A model generated the notes under the pieces. The model was not told the origin of the DNA, ran no database searches, and saw only the letters and a list, made by a program, of their open reading frames with translations. A stretch of 39,712 nt of DNA, taken from contig PAZH01000066.1 of NCBI GenBank assembly GCA_002716125.1, forward strand, positions 1 through 39,712. The letters run 5' to 3'. Every line of letters begins with the position of its first letter. Positions within the stretch are counted from its first letter, which is position 1. Both the position numbers and the translations under genes were made by a program. Positions 9,399-18,433 of the stretch are shown here, in pieces. Source of the stretch: Rhodospirillaceae bacterium (GTDB lineage Bacteria > Pseudomonadota > Alphaproteobacteria > UBA8366).

Positions 9399-9749
9399 TT
9401 AAATAATTAATTAATTTTCCGCCGCGAAAATCATAGGATCGACCCATAATTATTGCTTATTTATTAACCTGTAAAACAAGTGTGGTCATAAATTCGGCAT
9501 TTCTAAATCGCATCGTGGGAAAACAATTCCTGAGCCATTCGATACGATCACACTCGAATGAAGGTGAGCGCCCATAGGCCGTATTCCACAGCAGGATGAT
9601 AATGCTGCCAGCGTATTCGTTTCTGCAGGACATCGGAGAGCACACGTCGACATCCAAATGCCGAAAGTGCTCCGAATTCCTGATTGAAAGTCAGCGAGTT
9701 TCGAGAATAAATTTGTTCAATCAATCAATAAGACCGATCGAATCGAGTT

Positions 9750-10367
9750 ATGTCGTACCACCTTTTCAATCGACCGGGCTCCGGCGGATTTGTTGTCGAA
9801 GCAGCCCTCACGCTTGCGGAAGCGGATTTTGAACTCACAGAACTGGATTCGAAGGCCGGCACCCCATTGCCGGAAAGTTTCCGTGAAACCAATCCTTGGG
9901 GGCAACTGCCGACCCTTATCTTGCCGGACGGCAGTACCATGACGGAATCCTCGGCCATGCTTATCCATTTGGCCGCTTGTTTTCCGGAGAAGAACCTCGG
10001 CCCCGCCCCCGGCACGTCGGAACATGCCGCTTTTCTGCGTTGGATCGTTTTCGCAAGCGTCAATCTTTACGAGTCCGTGGTCCGACGGGGTTACCCCTTC
10101 CGGTTTACAGACGACGAGGACGGTTACAAAGCCATTCGCACGGCGGCGATCCGGCGGATGGGCGAAGCGCTGCTCGTTATCGAAGACAATATCAAAGGTC
10201 CATTCCTGCTTGGCGATACAATGAGTTTGGCCGATATTTACATCGCCATGTTCTTCATTTGGCATAGAGGGGAAATCGAGGCGCCGCGCCTCTTCGCCCT
10301 CACCCAGGCTATTCGCTCCCATCCAATCGTCGGCCCAATTTGGCGCCGTCATTTCGGCGAACGTTAA
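9750..10367 (+). CDS. Glutathione S-transferase family protein
   Basis: The 205-residue protein has the two-domain layout of cytosolic GSTs. The thioredoxin-like N-domain (about 1-80) includes NPWGQLPTLILPDGSTMTES, containing the cis-proline of LPTL and the E-S pair that binds the glutathione gamma-glutamyl group. A helical C-domain follows, with GDTMSLADIYIAM, the N-capping box of the fold. The likely catalytic residue near the N-terminus (Tyr3 or Ser11 in MSYHLFNRPGSGG) cannot be assigned. The substrate is unknown. It is nine bases ahead of an FAD oxidoreductase gene, so the two are probably one unit. ATG 9750 is used; its ribosome site is weak. Confidence 0.85.
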   Translation: MSYHLFNRPGSGGFVVEAALTLAEADFELTELDSKAGTPLPESFRETNPWGQLPTLILPDGSTMTESSAMLIHLAACFPEKNLGPAPGTSEHAAFLRWIVFASVNLYESVVRRGYPFRFTDDEDGYKAIRTAAIRRMGEALLVIEDNIKGPFLLGDTMSLADIYIAMFFIWHRGEIEAPRLFALTQAIRSHPIVGPIWRRHFGER

Positions 10368-10376
10368 GGCAATTCC

Positions 10377-11714
10377 ATGCAAATCGACCGTACAATCTTT
10401 CATCCGGACTATAAGCAAGAGCCGTATTGGTGGGAGGCCGCTCGCCCCGGCACCGAATACGCCGTCGATCTTCCGAAGGAAACGGAAATCTTCATCATCG
10501 GCAGCGGCTATTCCGGCCTCTCCGCCGCACTCGAGTTGGCGCGAGAAGGACGCGACGTGTCCGTGGTCGACGCGCTCGCATTCGGTGAAGCCGCCAGCAG
10601 CCGGAACGGCGGCGGCGTCAGCGCCGGGGTCAATATCGGTAAAGGAATATCGGGCGGGCCGGGCCAAGCGAACCGTTCGGAGAGTTTACTAAATGGTCTG
10701 CTTTCGGAGAGTGCGGCCGCGTTCGAATTCGTTCGCACATTAATTGATCGCGAAGGTATCGAGTGCCACTTCGAGAAAAGAGGCCGGTTTGTCGGCGCAG
10801 TGACGCCCGAGCATTTCGAAGGGATGAAAAAGAAGGCTGATTCATTGAATCAGGCCATCCAAGTCGACGCGAAGATCGTGCCGAAATCAGAACAGCGTCG
10901 CGAGATCGGCAGTGACTTCTACCACGGCGGCATGACCATCGAACGCGCCGGTAAACTTCATCCAGCGCTCTATCACAAGGGATTGCTCGACGCCTGCCAT
11001 CGTGCCGGCGTCAAACTCACGGCACACGGTAAAGTCGAACGGATCGACGGCAGCGTCGGGAAGTTCCGGTTGCAGACCGAGAAAGGCGAATGCCGAGCAG
11101 AGCAGGTGATCGTCGCCACGAATGGCTATACCAGCAACCTGACCCCAAAACTACGACGGCGAATTGTGCCGATCTCAAGCCAAATCATCGCCACCGAGGA
11201 ATTGCCGGAGGATGTCGCCCGCGAATTGATCCCGAACGGCAGAACGATTTCGGAAAGCCCCCGCGTAACCAGCTACTATCGGTTATTGCCGGGTGACCGG
11301 CGGGTCATGTATGGCGGACGTGCCCGCTTCGAGAATGTCCACCCGGATGTCAGCGCCGCGCTGCTCTATCAGATGATGACCGACCGTTGGCCGCAGCTCA
11401 AAGGTGTGCGCATCACGCATTCCTGGTCAGGGTTTGTCGCGATGACAGTCGACGCGCTTCCGCATATGGGCCAAGAAGACGGTCTGCACTACTGCACGGG
11501 GTGTAACGGCAGCGGGGTCGCAATGATGACCTACCTTGGTCGCCAAGTGGCCCGGCGGATTCTGCAGGACGGCCAGCCCGTGAGCGCGTACGAGAGTTTC
11601 GAACTGCCGAAGGTTCCTGTCCCGTTCTACACGGGAAACCCCTGGTTCTTGCCGATTATTGGGAATTACTATCGCTATCTCGACAGCCGAGAGCGCCGCC
11701 GCGCCGGTCTATAG
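10377..11714 (+). CDS. FAD-dependent amine/amino-acid oxidoreductase (DAO family)
   Basis: The 445-residue protein belongs to the D-amino-acid oxidase/glycine oxidase flavoprotein family. The dinucleotide motif GSGYSGLSAALELAREG lies at about 42-58, followed by the acidic ribose contact in VVDA and the ASSRNGGGVSAG stretch seen in PuuB-type gamma-glutamylputrescine oxidases. The C-terminal part has SWSGFVAMTVDALPHMG and CNGSGVAMMTYLG, typical of that subgroup. It likely oxidises an amine or amino acid to an aldehyde or keto product plus ammonia; the substrate is not evident. Pairing with a GST-like gene may mean the products are handled with glutathione (inference). Its stop shares the CTATAG palindrome with the radC stop. 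Confidence 0.87.
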   Translation: MQIDRTIFHPDYKQEPYWWEAARPGTEYAVDLPKETEIFIIGSGYSGLSAALELAREGRDVSVVDALAFGEAASSRNGGGVSAGVNIGKGISGGPGQANRSESLLNGLLSESAAAFEFVRTLIDREGIECHFEKRGRFVGAVTPEHFEGMKKKADSLNQAIQVDAKIVPKSEQRREIGSDFYHGGMTIERAGKLHPALYHKGLLDACHRAGVKLTAHGKVERIDGSVGKFRLQTEKGECRAEQVIVATNGYTSNLTPKLRRRIVPISSQIIATEELPEDVARELIPNGRTISESPRVTSYYRLLPGDRRVMYGGRARFENVHPDVSAALLYQMMTDRWPQLKGVRITHSWSGFVAMTVDALPHMGQEDGLHYCTGCNGSGVAMMTYLGRQVARRILQDGQPVSAYESFELPKVPVPFYTGNPWFLPIIGNYYRYLDSRERRRAGL

Positions 11715-12422
11715 AAGGCCGAGGTTCCGGAAACTTCGATAGTCCTCACGTCCGATGACAACGTGATCGTGGAGTACGATCCCTAGCTTCTCCAATGCTG
11801 CCTGTACGTCGCGCGTAATCTTGATATCGCCTTCGGACGGCGTCGGGTCACCCGACGGATGATTGTGAACAACGAGCAGAGCCGATGCCCCCAACTCGAG
11901 CGCCCGCTTCGCGACCTCTCTTACATAGAGCGGCGCGTGATCGACAGTGCCCCGCTGTTGAACTTCATCGGCAATCAGCATGTTTTTTCGATCGAGGAAG
12001 AGAAGCCGAAGCTGCTCAACCTGTTCATGCGCCATGGCTGCGCGACAATAGTCGACAAGCTGCTGCCAAGAGGAGACGGCATCGCGCTTGTACGCTCGGA
12101 TCTGCAGCAGCCGAACTGCCGCGACTTTCGCGAGTTTGAGAGCCGTTACCGTCGTGTCGCCCATGCCCGGAAGACGCTGCAGCTTTTCCCGATCGGCGCT
12201 GATCACCGATGCAAAATCGCCGAATTGATCCAACAGTGATTTGGCCAGCGGTTTCACATCGCGTCGAGGTACAGCGAGCATTAACAAGAGTTCGAGCAGT
12301 TCGTAGTCCGGTATGCCCTCGCCGCCCGTCACAAGAAAGCGTTCGCGCAGCCTTTGTCGATGTCCGATGTGCCTCGGAGCATCCGTATCCGGCTTGCCGT
12401 TATCGAAGAGACGCTGCCCCAT
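11709..12422 (-). CDS. radC: RadC family JAMM/MPN domain protein
   Basis: The 237-residue protein is the standard RadC length. The N-terminal part carries helix-hairpin-helix features (LQRLPGMGDTTVTALKL, about 85-102). The C-terminal JAB/MPN domain has HNHPSGDPTPSEGD, the metal-binding JAMM motif, so the metal site looks intact. The biochemical role of RadC is unsettled; the old DNA-repair assignment in E. coli was not upheld. It is the last gene of the sfsA-map-radC set, 46 bp after map, and converges with the FAD oxidoreductase gene with a 6-bp overlap. Confidence 0.93.
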   Translation of the reverse strand: MGQRLFDNGKPDTDAPRHIGHRQRLRERFLVTGGEGIPDYELLELLLMLAVPRRDVKPLAKSLLDQFGDFASVISADREKLQRLPGMGDTTVTALKLAKVAAVRLLQIRAYKRDAVSSWQQLVDYCRAAMAHEQVEQLRLLFLDRKNMLIADEVQQRGTVDHAPLYVREVAKRALELGASALLVVHNHPSGDPTPSEGDIKITRDVQAALEKLGIVLHDHVVIGREDYRSFRNLGLL

Positions 12423-12468
12423 GCGGGGCTTATGGGCGAACTAGACGGAATTTTCGGTGGCGGCCGGC

Positions 12469-13317
12469 TTAGTCGTAAGGGGGGCAAGTCCAACCGTTCG
12501 GCGAAAGCGTGAATATCTCGAATCCATCCGCCGTAACACCGATGCTGTGCTCAAATTGCGCCGACAATGAACGGTCCTTCGTCACGGCGGTCCATCCATC
12601 TTGCAGAATCTTCGTAGGATATTTTCCGGCGTTGATCATCGGCTCGATGGTGAAAAACATACCTTCCACCAAACGCGGCCCGGTTCCGGGCTCTCCGAAA
12701 TGCATGATGCTCGGCGGGGAATGGAAAATCTTCCCAAGCCCGTGACCGCAGAAATCCCGTACGACCGAAAACCCTTTATCCTCAGCGTAGGACTGGATCG
12801 CATGACCGATATCACCAAGCGTCGTGCCGGGCTTCACGATATCGATCGCCCGCATCATGCTGTCATAGGTAACCTGTACGAGATTCTTTGCGCGAATTTT
12901 GACTTTGTCACCGACCAGAAACATGCGGCTCGTATCGCCATGCCAACCGTCGACAATAACGGTGATATCAATATTGATGATGTCTCCGTTGCCGAGGCGT
13001 TTCTTCTCGTCCGGAATGCCGTGGCAAACGACATGATTCACCGATGTGCAAATCGACTTCGGGAAACCGCGGTAATTCAAAGGCGCCGGGATTGCGTCAC
13101 GTTCGACGATGTACTCGTGGCAAAGTCGGTCCAGTTCCTCGGTGCTCACGCCGGGGACGACATGCGGCGTGATGAAATCCAGCACTTCGGCCGCCAATTG
13201 CCCGGACTTCCGCATTCCTTCAAAATCTTCCGGTCCATGCAGCTGCACGCCGGCCAATTCCGGGTCCAACATTGCTACCGCTTGCGATCGCGGATCGTTC
13301 ATTACGCCTTGCCTCAT
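12469..13317 (-). CDS. map: Methionine aminopeptidase type I
   Basis: This enzyme removes the starting methionine from new proteins. The 282-residue chain shows all five metal ligands in context: the two Asp of DITVIVDGWHGD, the His in CGHGLGKIFH, the Glu in FTIEPMI and the last Glu in QFEHSIGV. The HGIPD stretch is also typical. ATG at 13315-13317 overlaps the sfsA stop as ATGA; an alternative ATG five codons on (13302) would drop only MRQGV. The N-terminal 20 or so residues before the conserved core are slightly longer than in E. coli, usual for alphaproteobacteria. Confidence 0.96.
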   Translation of the reverse strand: MRQGVMNDPRSQAVAMLDPELAGVQLHGPEDFEGMRKSGQLAAEVLDFITPHVVPGVSTEELDRLCHEYIVERDAIPAPLNYRGFPKSICTSVNHVVCHGIPDEKKRLGNGDIINIDITVIVDGWHGDTSRMFLVGDKVKIRAKNLVQVTYDSMMRAIDIVKPGTTLGDIGHAIQSYAEDKGFSVVRDFCGHGLGKIFHSPPSIMHFGEPGTGPRLVEGMFFTIEPMINAGKYPTKILQDGWTAVTKDRSLSAQFEHSIGVTADGFEIFTLSPNGWTCPPYD

Positions 13318-14039
13318 ACTTTAGCCGCCTTTAGCTGCAACGGCAGTCGACGTCCGACGGATATCTCATCAACGCTGATATCGCAATCATAACAAATCGC
13401 CTCGACGCCGCACGCCTGCGCCTCCATTAAGGTTTCCGCATATACCGGGTCGACATCTTCCGCCACCCTGAAATGGTCACAATCCCCTCTTTGCACAAGA
13501 TATACCATCACAGCACGCGCACCTTCGCGCACCATATCGGACATTTCGACGAGATGTTTTGCGCCGCGCTTCGTTACCGCGTCGGGAAATTCGGCTGCGT
13601 TTTCGCGCCCCGGCAAATCTCGCTTCAAATGGACATTCTTGATTTCAACATAACAAGGTGGGCAACTGTCTTGTTCGAGCAAGATATCGATCCGACTATT
13701 CTGTCCATACTTCACTTCACGTCGAAGGGTATCGTAGCCGTGCAGTTCTTCGATTTGCCCCGCCTCGATCGCTTCCGCCACGATTCCATTCGGATGCGCC
13801 GTATTGATGCCAACGAGATGCTTGCCGACCCGGATGAGTTCCCAACGCCAATCGAGTTTCGCCTTCGGATTTCTATTCGCCGATAACCACACGTCCGAAC
13901 CGGGCGCATTGAGACCTGTCATCGCACCAGGGTTGGCGCAATGCGCCACCACGGTCTCGCCGTTCAAGTCGATATCCGAGAGAAATCGCTTATAACGCCG
14001 TATTAACGTCCCTCGGACCAAAGGTTCCGGAAACTTCAT
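13314..14039 (-). CDS. sfsA: DNA-binding/sugar fermentation stimulation protein SfsA
   Basis: The 241-residue protein matches SfsA. Conserved pieces are VRGTLIRRYKRFLSDI at the start, ANPGAMTGLNAPGSDVWLS and YVEIKNVHL, the last resembling a nuclease-like core. E. coli SfsA was described as a regulator of maltose genes, but the fold suggests a nuclease, so function is open. ATG at 14037-14039 is chosen because MKFPEPLVRG is the usual family start; the open frame goes on to 14144, but the added 35 residues have no family match. It overlaps map by four bases. Confidence 0.94.
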   Translation of the reverse strand: MKFPEPLVRGTLIRRYKRFLSDIDLNGETVVAHCANPGAMTGLNAPGSDVWLSANRNPKAKLDWRWELIRVGKHLVGINTAHPNGIVAEAIEAGQIEELHGYDTLRREVKYGQNSRIDILLEQDSCPPCYVEIKNVHLKRDLPGRENAAEFPDAVTKRGAKHLVEMSDMVREGARAVMVYLVQRGDCDHFRVAEDVDPVYAETLMEAQACGVEAICYDCDISVDEISVGRRLPLQLKAAKV

Positions 14040-14145
14040 CGTAATTGTTGCCGTAGCTGTCTTTAGAGCGATGGAACATACGCAGCCGACGCTCTCGAAG
14101 CAACGATACGGGATTAGGGATGCCTGCAATGCGGCAAACGGCAAA

Positions 14146-15336
14146 CTATCTCGCGAGATACGAACGAAGCGGTACTGCGAGAGCCGGGTCTAAACTCTCC
14201 AGCGTCGTTAACGCTTGGCGTGCAAATTCTATATCGCCGCCACGTTTACCGGTCTGAACCGCAAGCCGTAAGACTTCTTTGTCGTGTGGGAGGAGTTCAT
14301 ACAGCCATTTGGCGTGCGGTAAGGCCTCTGTCGCACCGCCGCTGAGCAACAGGGTGACCACCAATCCAATCCGATTGTTCCGCGCATATGGATCCAATTC
14401 CAGCGCCTGCGAAAACACCGCCTTGCCTTCCTTCATATGTCCCGCACGGCCTAAGATTTGCCCCGCATCATCCAATAAATGCGTATTCCGCGTTTTCGTG
14501 CATACGCGCGTTAAATATTCCACCGCACGCTTTGCAAGGCGCGCGCGGCGAATCGGCATTCGCCGTAAGGTTTCCTGGCAGATCTTGTATTGACGACCGA
14601 TCGCATCGTGAACGACACGGTGTTGCTCGCTGGAATGCGCCTCGAGCGCGCCTATGCGACCAACCGGTATCGCATCGCCGCGGCGCTCATCACCCGAAGT
14701 CGCTATGCCGACTAACTTGCCATCCGCCGTCACCAAGCCTGCCCCGCTGCTCCCTGTTGCCGCCTTTGCTATGTGCTGTATCCGGGACAACCTATTCGCC
14801 GCCGGCGGGAGAAGAACAACGCCAGCTGGAAAGACCTTTATGGCGTTTGTCGCCTGGTCGTAGCCGACGATATGAACCGATTCCCCCCGGCTCACGGCTT
14901 CGGGCCGCCAGGGCAACGGTCCTCTGTCCAGATTATCCGCCTCAAGCAAGACAAGGTCTTCGTGTTGGTCATTCGGAATGACGCGGGCTGTGTAAACCTG
15001 CCCGAACTTATCGGTCAGTTTTGCGACGCTGTCATCCAGCACAATGTGTCGGTTCGCAACGACGATGCGACGCCCGGCGTAAACCGCGCTCCCAACCCGT
15101 CCGCCGATTTCGACTTTAAAGACAAACTTTGAAAACGCGCAGACCTGTTCGCCTGCGGCACAGTTCTCCACCGCTTCGGCGACGGGGACAAATGTCAGAC
15201 ACCAATAAACAAAGGCGAACACCAACGCCCGCACCGTTTTGCGTTGCGGCAGAGCCGTTGAACGGCCGGCACCCAGAAATCGGAAGCGGTAGCGTGTGGC
15301 GGCGATCGTTTTTCCTCGGATTTTAGGGAATTTCAA
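14146..15336 (-). CDS. Secreted trypsin-like serine protease with C-terminal helical repeats
   Basis: The 396-residue protein has a hydrophobic export segment at about 36-55 (ending VAEA/VE), a trypsin-fold domain at about 65-245 and a TPR-like helical region at about 255-395. The catalytic triad can be read as H97 (VANRHIV), D127 (HEDLVLL) and S197 (TGSSGAG), so the enzyme looks active. Two Cys pairs (59/66 and later C residues in the helical part) suggest a periplasmic place. The start is uncertain: TTG at 15336 begins the open frame, but GTG at 15234 would put the export segment right at the N-terminus. Substrate unknown; it is not a DegP type, as no PDZ domain is seen. Confidence 0.78.
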   Translation of the reverse strand: MKFPKIRGKTIAATRYRFRFLGAGRSTALPQRKTVRALVFAFVYWCLTFVPVAEAVENCAAGEQVCAFSKFVFKVEIGGRVGSAVYAGRRIVVANRHIVLDDSVAKLTDKFGQVYTARVIPNDQHEDLVLLEADNLDRGPLPWRPEAVSRGESVHIVGYDQATNAIKVFPAGVVLLPPAANRLSRIQHIAKAATGSSGAGLVTADGKLVGIATSGDERRGDAIPVGRIGALEAHSSEQHRVVHDAIGRQYKICQETLRRMPIRRARLAKRAVEYLTRVCTKTRNTHLLDDAGQILGRAGHMKEGKAVFSQALELDPYARNNRIGLVVTLLLSGGATEALPHAKWLYELLPHDKEVLRLAVQTGKRGGDIEFARQALTTLESLDPALAVPLRSYLAR

Positions 15337-15469
15337 ACTCAGCAGCTAACTAGCACAGTCTCGGCCATGTTTGAAGAAGCGGCGCTCAATCCTCCATTTG
15401 ACATAATCGTGCACGGCTATATGACCTTACGCTGGCTCCGAGTTAGCGCCCCAAGGATAAGGAACAGAA

Positions 15470-16696
15470 ATGCCATACGAAAAACCGACCAATTCCACGC
15501 TTCCCCTTTCCGGAATTCGTGTCATCGACCTCGCAAACTTTCTTGCCGGTCCGATTACGTCAATGTTTCTCGCGGACTTTGGAGCCGATGTGATCAAAGT
15601 CGAACGCCCGGAAACCGGAGACGAAGTGCGATTTTGGGGGAACAACAAAGATGGTGTCGGCTTGATGTACAAGCTGATCAACCGCAACAAGCGGTCGATC
15701 ACAGCGGATCTCAAATCGCCCGTCGGCGCCGAAATCGTCAAACGGTTGGTGAAAGATGCAGACGTCGTCATCGAGAATTTCCGAAAAGGCACATTGGAGA
15801 AATGGGGCCTCGGTTATGACGTCCTTAGCGAAATAAACCCATCGCTCGTCATGGTTCGCATCACCGGTTTTGGTCAGACCGGGCCGAATTCGCATCGTCC
15901 CGGGTTCGGGACGCTTGCCGAAGGTTATTCCGGCTTTGCTTATATCAATGGCTTTAAAGACCGACCGCCCTTGCTGCCAGGGTTTGGCATGGCCGACGAC
16001 ACAGCCGGTCTTATGGGGGCTTACCTAACACTCGTCGGAATTCAGGCGCGAGAACGCAACGGCGGCAAGGGCCAAGTCGTCGACTTCGGCATTTACGAGC
16101 CGCTCTTCACGCTTCTTGGACCGCAGGTCGTCGACTACGACCAACTCGGTATCGTTCAGGAACGCAACGGCAGTCGATTGTCGTTCACAGCACCGCGAAA
16201 TACCTACCGAACGAAAGACGACAAGTGGCTATCGATTTCCGGATCGGCACAATCGACCTTCGAGCGAATGTGCGAAGCGTTGGAAATTCCGGACGTACCC
16301 AATCGACCGCAATTTCTCGACAATCGACTGCGCATTCAAAATGCAGAAGAGTTGGACGACGAGTTACAAGCGGCAATCGAACAATTCGATTATGAGGAAA
16401 TCATGCGCCGTTTCGAGGCGATCGGCGCCACAGCCGCGCCCTGCTACAATGTCGCGGAGATTTTCGAAGACGAACATTATAAGGCGCGGGAAAACATCGT
16501 GCCGATCGAAGACGACGAATTGGGCGGCCCCATCCGTATGCAGAACGTTGTCGGTAAATTATCGCGCAATCCGGGCCATATTCGACATGCCGGACCGCCG
16601 CTCGGCGAGCATAATCGCGAAGTACTTCTCAACATGTTGGGATTTACCGAAGAAGAGCTCTTAGCCGCCGGATACACGTTCGACGAAAGCGCATAA
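15470..16696 (+). CDS. Class III CoA-transferase (CaiB/BaiF family)
   Basis: The 408-residue protein is a family III CoA-transferase, which moves CoA between carboxylic acids through an aspartyl-CoA anhydride. The N-terminal core is GIRVIDLANFLAGPITSM followed by LADFGADVIKVERPETGD, and VENFRKGT-type and GFGQTGP stretches follow. The likely catalytic Asp is D176 in GFGMADDTAG, spaced four residues before Gly as in formyl-CoA transferase. Good ribosome site (AAGGA about 10 bases before ATG). The acyl substrate cannot be told from sequence, and no acyl-CoA enzyme is adjacent. It converges on pssA with a 7-bp gap. Confidence 0.92.
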   Translation: MPYEKPTNSTLPLSGIRVIDLANFLAGPITSMFLADFGADVIKVERPETGDEVRFWGNNKDGVGLMYKLINRNKRSITADLKSPVGAEIVKRLVKDADVVIENFRKGTLEKWGLGYDVLSEINPSLVMVRITGFGQTGPNSHRPGFGTLAEGYSGFAYINGFKDRPPLLPGFGMADDTAGLMGAYLTLVGIQARERNGGKGQVVDFGIYEPLFTLLGPQVVDYDQLGIVQERNGSRLSFTAPRNTYRTKDDKWLSISGSAQSTFERMCEALEIPDVPNRPQFLDNRLRIQNAEELDDELQAAIEQFDYEEIMRRFEAIGATAAPCYNVAEIFEDEHYKARENIVPIEDDELGGPIRMQNVVGKLSRNPGHIRHAGPPLGEHNREVLLNMLGFTEEELLAAGYTFDESA

Positions 16697-16703
16697 CTTG
16701 GGA

Positions 16704-17558
16704 CTACACTTCGCGTAAATGCGTCGATGGCGGCTCGTCGTCCCCTTCTTCGTTTACGGCCTCCGTTTCTGACTCGTCGCCGTCGTTCTCTTCCGCTTCC
16801 GCTTCTGCCTTCAATCTCTTGAAAGAGCGATAGGAGAAGGGAAAACTCCCGAGATAAACAAGACTGAGAATCAACAACGTATGCCATGGCGCGCCGGCGA
16901 GACCGGCGCCCAACAAGCCGATAAGGACAAGCATCGGTAAGAAGAACCGTTGCGGAACGCGTAAGCGCTTCAACGAATAGGTTGGAATCTGACTCACCAT
17001 CAACAAAGCGATCAGGACAATCCAAGGGCCTGTTACGGCGGGATGCCGGAAAAACCCATCGCCAAATTCTCGGCTCATTAGGAGCGGTAGGAGCGCCAGT
17101 AGCGCGCCACCCGGTGCCGGAACTCCCGTAAAGAAGTTGTTTGCATAACGCGGGCGCGTCTCCAAGGTGCTGTTGAAACGCGCCAAGCGCAGAGCGCAAC
17201 ACACCGCAAAGAACAAGCCGGCTGCCCAACCAATGCCGCCGATTTCCGAGAGGCTCCAAAAATAAATAATCAATCCGGGCGCGACACCGAACGCGATGAC
17301 ATCGGACAATGAATCGAGCTCTGCGCCAAAATCACTCGCGGCTTTCAACAACCTCGCGATGGTGCCATCGAGCGCATCCAAGATCGCGGCGACGACAACC
17401 GCGACCATAGCAAATTCCCACTGTTCAGCGATTGCGAAGCGAACAGCGGTTAGTCCGGCACACAAGGCGCCGACCGTAATGATGTTCGGGATCAACCGGT
17501 TAAAGGTCTGCGGCCTCGGCCTCGCTCTGCGTTGGCGTTTGTGACGGCCCTTCAGCAT
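16704..17558 (-). CDS. pssA: CDP-diacylglycerol-serine O-phosphatidyltransferase
   Basis: This membrane enzyme makes phosphatidylserine from CDP-diacylglycerol and serine. The CDP-alcohol phosphotransferase motif DG-x2-AR-x8-G-x3-D-x3-D is complete (D64, G65, A68, R69, G78, D82, D86). Several hydrophobic segments follow. At 284 residues it is the type II PssA common in alphaproteobacteria, with a strongly acidic tail from about 252 rich in Glu and Asp. Its ATG overlaps the psd stop as TGATG, so the second and first steps of phosphatidylethanolamine synthesis are coupled at translation. Confidence 0.95.
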   Translation of the reverse strand: MLKGRHKRQRRARPRPQTFNRLIPNIITVGALCAGLTAVRFAIAEQWEFAMVAVVVAAILDALDGTIARLLKAASDFGAELDSLSDVIAFGVAPGLIIYFWSLSEIGGIGWAAGLFFAVCCALRLARFNSTLETRPRYANNFFTGVPAPGGALLALLPLLMSREFGDGFFRHPAVTGPWIVLIALLMVSQIPTYSLKRLRVPQRFFLPMLVLIGLLGAGLAGAPWHTLLILSLVYLGSFPFSYRSFKRLKAEAEAEENDGDESETEAVNEEGDDEPPSTHLREV

Positions 17559-18253
17559 CAGCGGGCATTTCCTTTACGTTGTGCCTCATCCGACTTCATA
17601 TCGGCAATGACGGTTTCGCCGGCGACAGCCTTCTGTCCGACAACAACCAAGGGCGACACACCCTTTGGCAAATAGACGTCGACGCGGCTGCCGAATCTTA
17701 TCATACCAAATCTTTCGCCGACGCGAATCGGTTGTTCTCGCTCGACCCAACATAAAATTCGCCGAGCAACGAGACCTGCGATTTGCACCAAAGCAACTTC
17801 GGTTCCATCTGCGGTTCTTATCTTGACGGCTTGGCGCTCATTTTCTTCGCTCGCCATGTCCAAGGAAGCATTTAGAAATGCGCCTGGACGATACCCCAAC
17901 CCGGAAATTTGGCCGTCGATCGGTGAACGATTTACATGAACGTCGAAAACATTCATGAAGACACTCACGCGCGTCAGCGCTTCGATCGGCATCTCCAACT
18001 CGCTTGGCGGTACGGCTTCCGTAATCATCTGTACAACGCCGTCAGCGGGACTAATGATCAAACCTTCCCGTGTGGGTGTGTGCCGTACGGGATCACGGAA
18101 AAAGTAAGTGCACCACGCCGTCAGTATTCCGCCAATGACAAAGAAAGGAGTCCACAACCAACCGAGCGCTAATGTGACCACCGCGAAGATTGCGATGAAC
18201 GGCCAACCGGCTGAATGGATCGGCACCAATACTGGCTTTAAAAATTCTGGCAT
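17558..18253 (-). CDS. psd: Phosphatidylserine decarboxylase proenzyme, short type
   Basis: The enzyme converts phosphatidylserine to phosphatidylethanolamine using a pyruvoyl group made by self-cleavage. The 231 residues include hydrophobic segments at about 17-48, the stretches FRDPVR, ISPADG and [17 protein letters not shown], and the cleavage site RFGSRVD with the future pyruvoyl Ser at 189. It is the short (Psd-A) form, which uses GS at the cleavage point rather than the LGST of E. coli. It is the first gene of the psd-pssA pair, and its upstream gap faces a divergent gene. Confidence 0.96.
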   Translation of the reverse strand: MPEFLKPVLVPIHSAGWPFIAIFAVVTLALGWLWTPFFVIGGILTAWCTYFFRDPVRHTPTREGLIISPADGVVQMITEAVPPSELEMPIEALTRVSVFMNVFDVHVNRSPIDGQISGLGYRPGAFLNASLDMASEENERQAVKIRTADGTEVALVQIAGLVARRILCWVEREQPIRVGERFGMIRFGSRVDVYLPKGVSPLVVVGQKAVAGETVIADMKSDEAQRKGNAR

Positions 18254-18433
18254 ATTATCGACATTCTATGTTCTGTGCGCCGGATACTACCGACAGCAAG
18301 CGGAAAAGCATAGAACGAACACATTTCAATTATTGGTTAAAATTTTTTGTTTAATGTCCATACTTTTTCCACTAGATATAGGGTCCATAGGTTGTTTTAA
18401 CGGCAACTTGTGGAAATTGGGATACGCAAAACG

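Larger units (their letters stand above)
9309..9749. other. Intergenic region between urtA and the GST-like gene
   Basis: This 441-bp gap separates two divergent units. The part next to urtA holds the sigma-54 and IHF-like motifs and an AT-rich tract up to about 9480. From 9480 to 9749 I see no convincing gene, repeat or terminator. A 66-residue open frame on the minus strand here has no family features and is not called. Activator sites for urtA and a promoter for the rightward gene pair are expected here but I cannot place them. Confidence 0.6.

Noticed and set aside
9457..9657. 66-codon minus-strand open frame in the gap upstream of urtA
   Set aside because: No ribosome site, no family features, and it lies in a likely control region. 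Treated as non-coding.
9717..10667. Minus-strand open frame of 316 codons across the GST-like and FAD genes
   Set aside because: It runs antisense through two genes with clear motifs (LPTL region of GST and the GxGxxG flavin motif).
12601..13392. Plus-strand open frame of 263 codons opposite map
   Set aside because: It is antisense to map, which has all five metal ligands.
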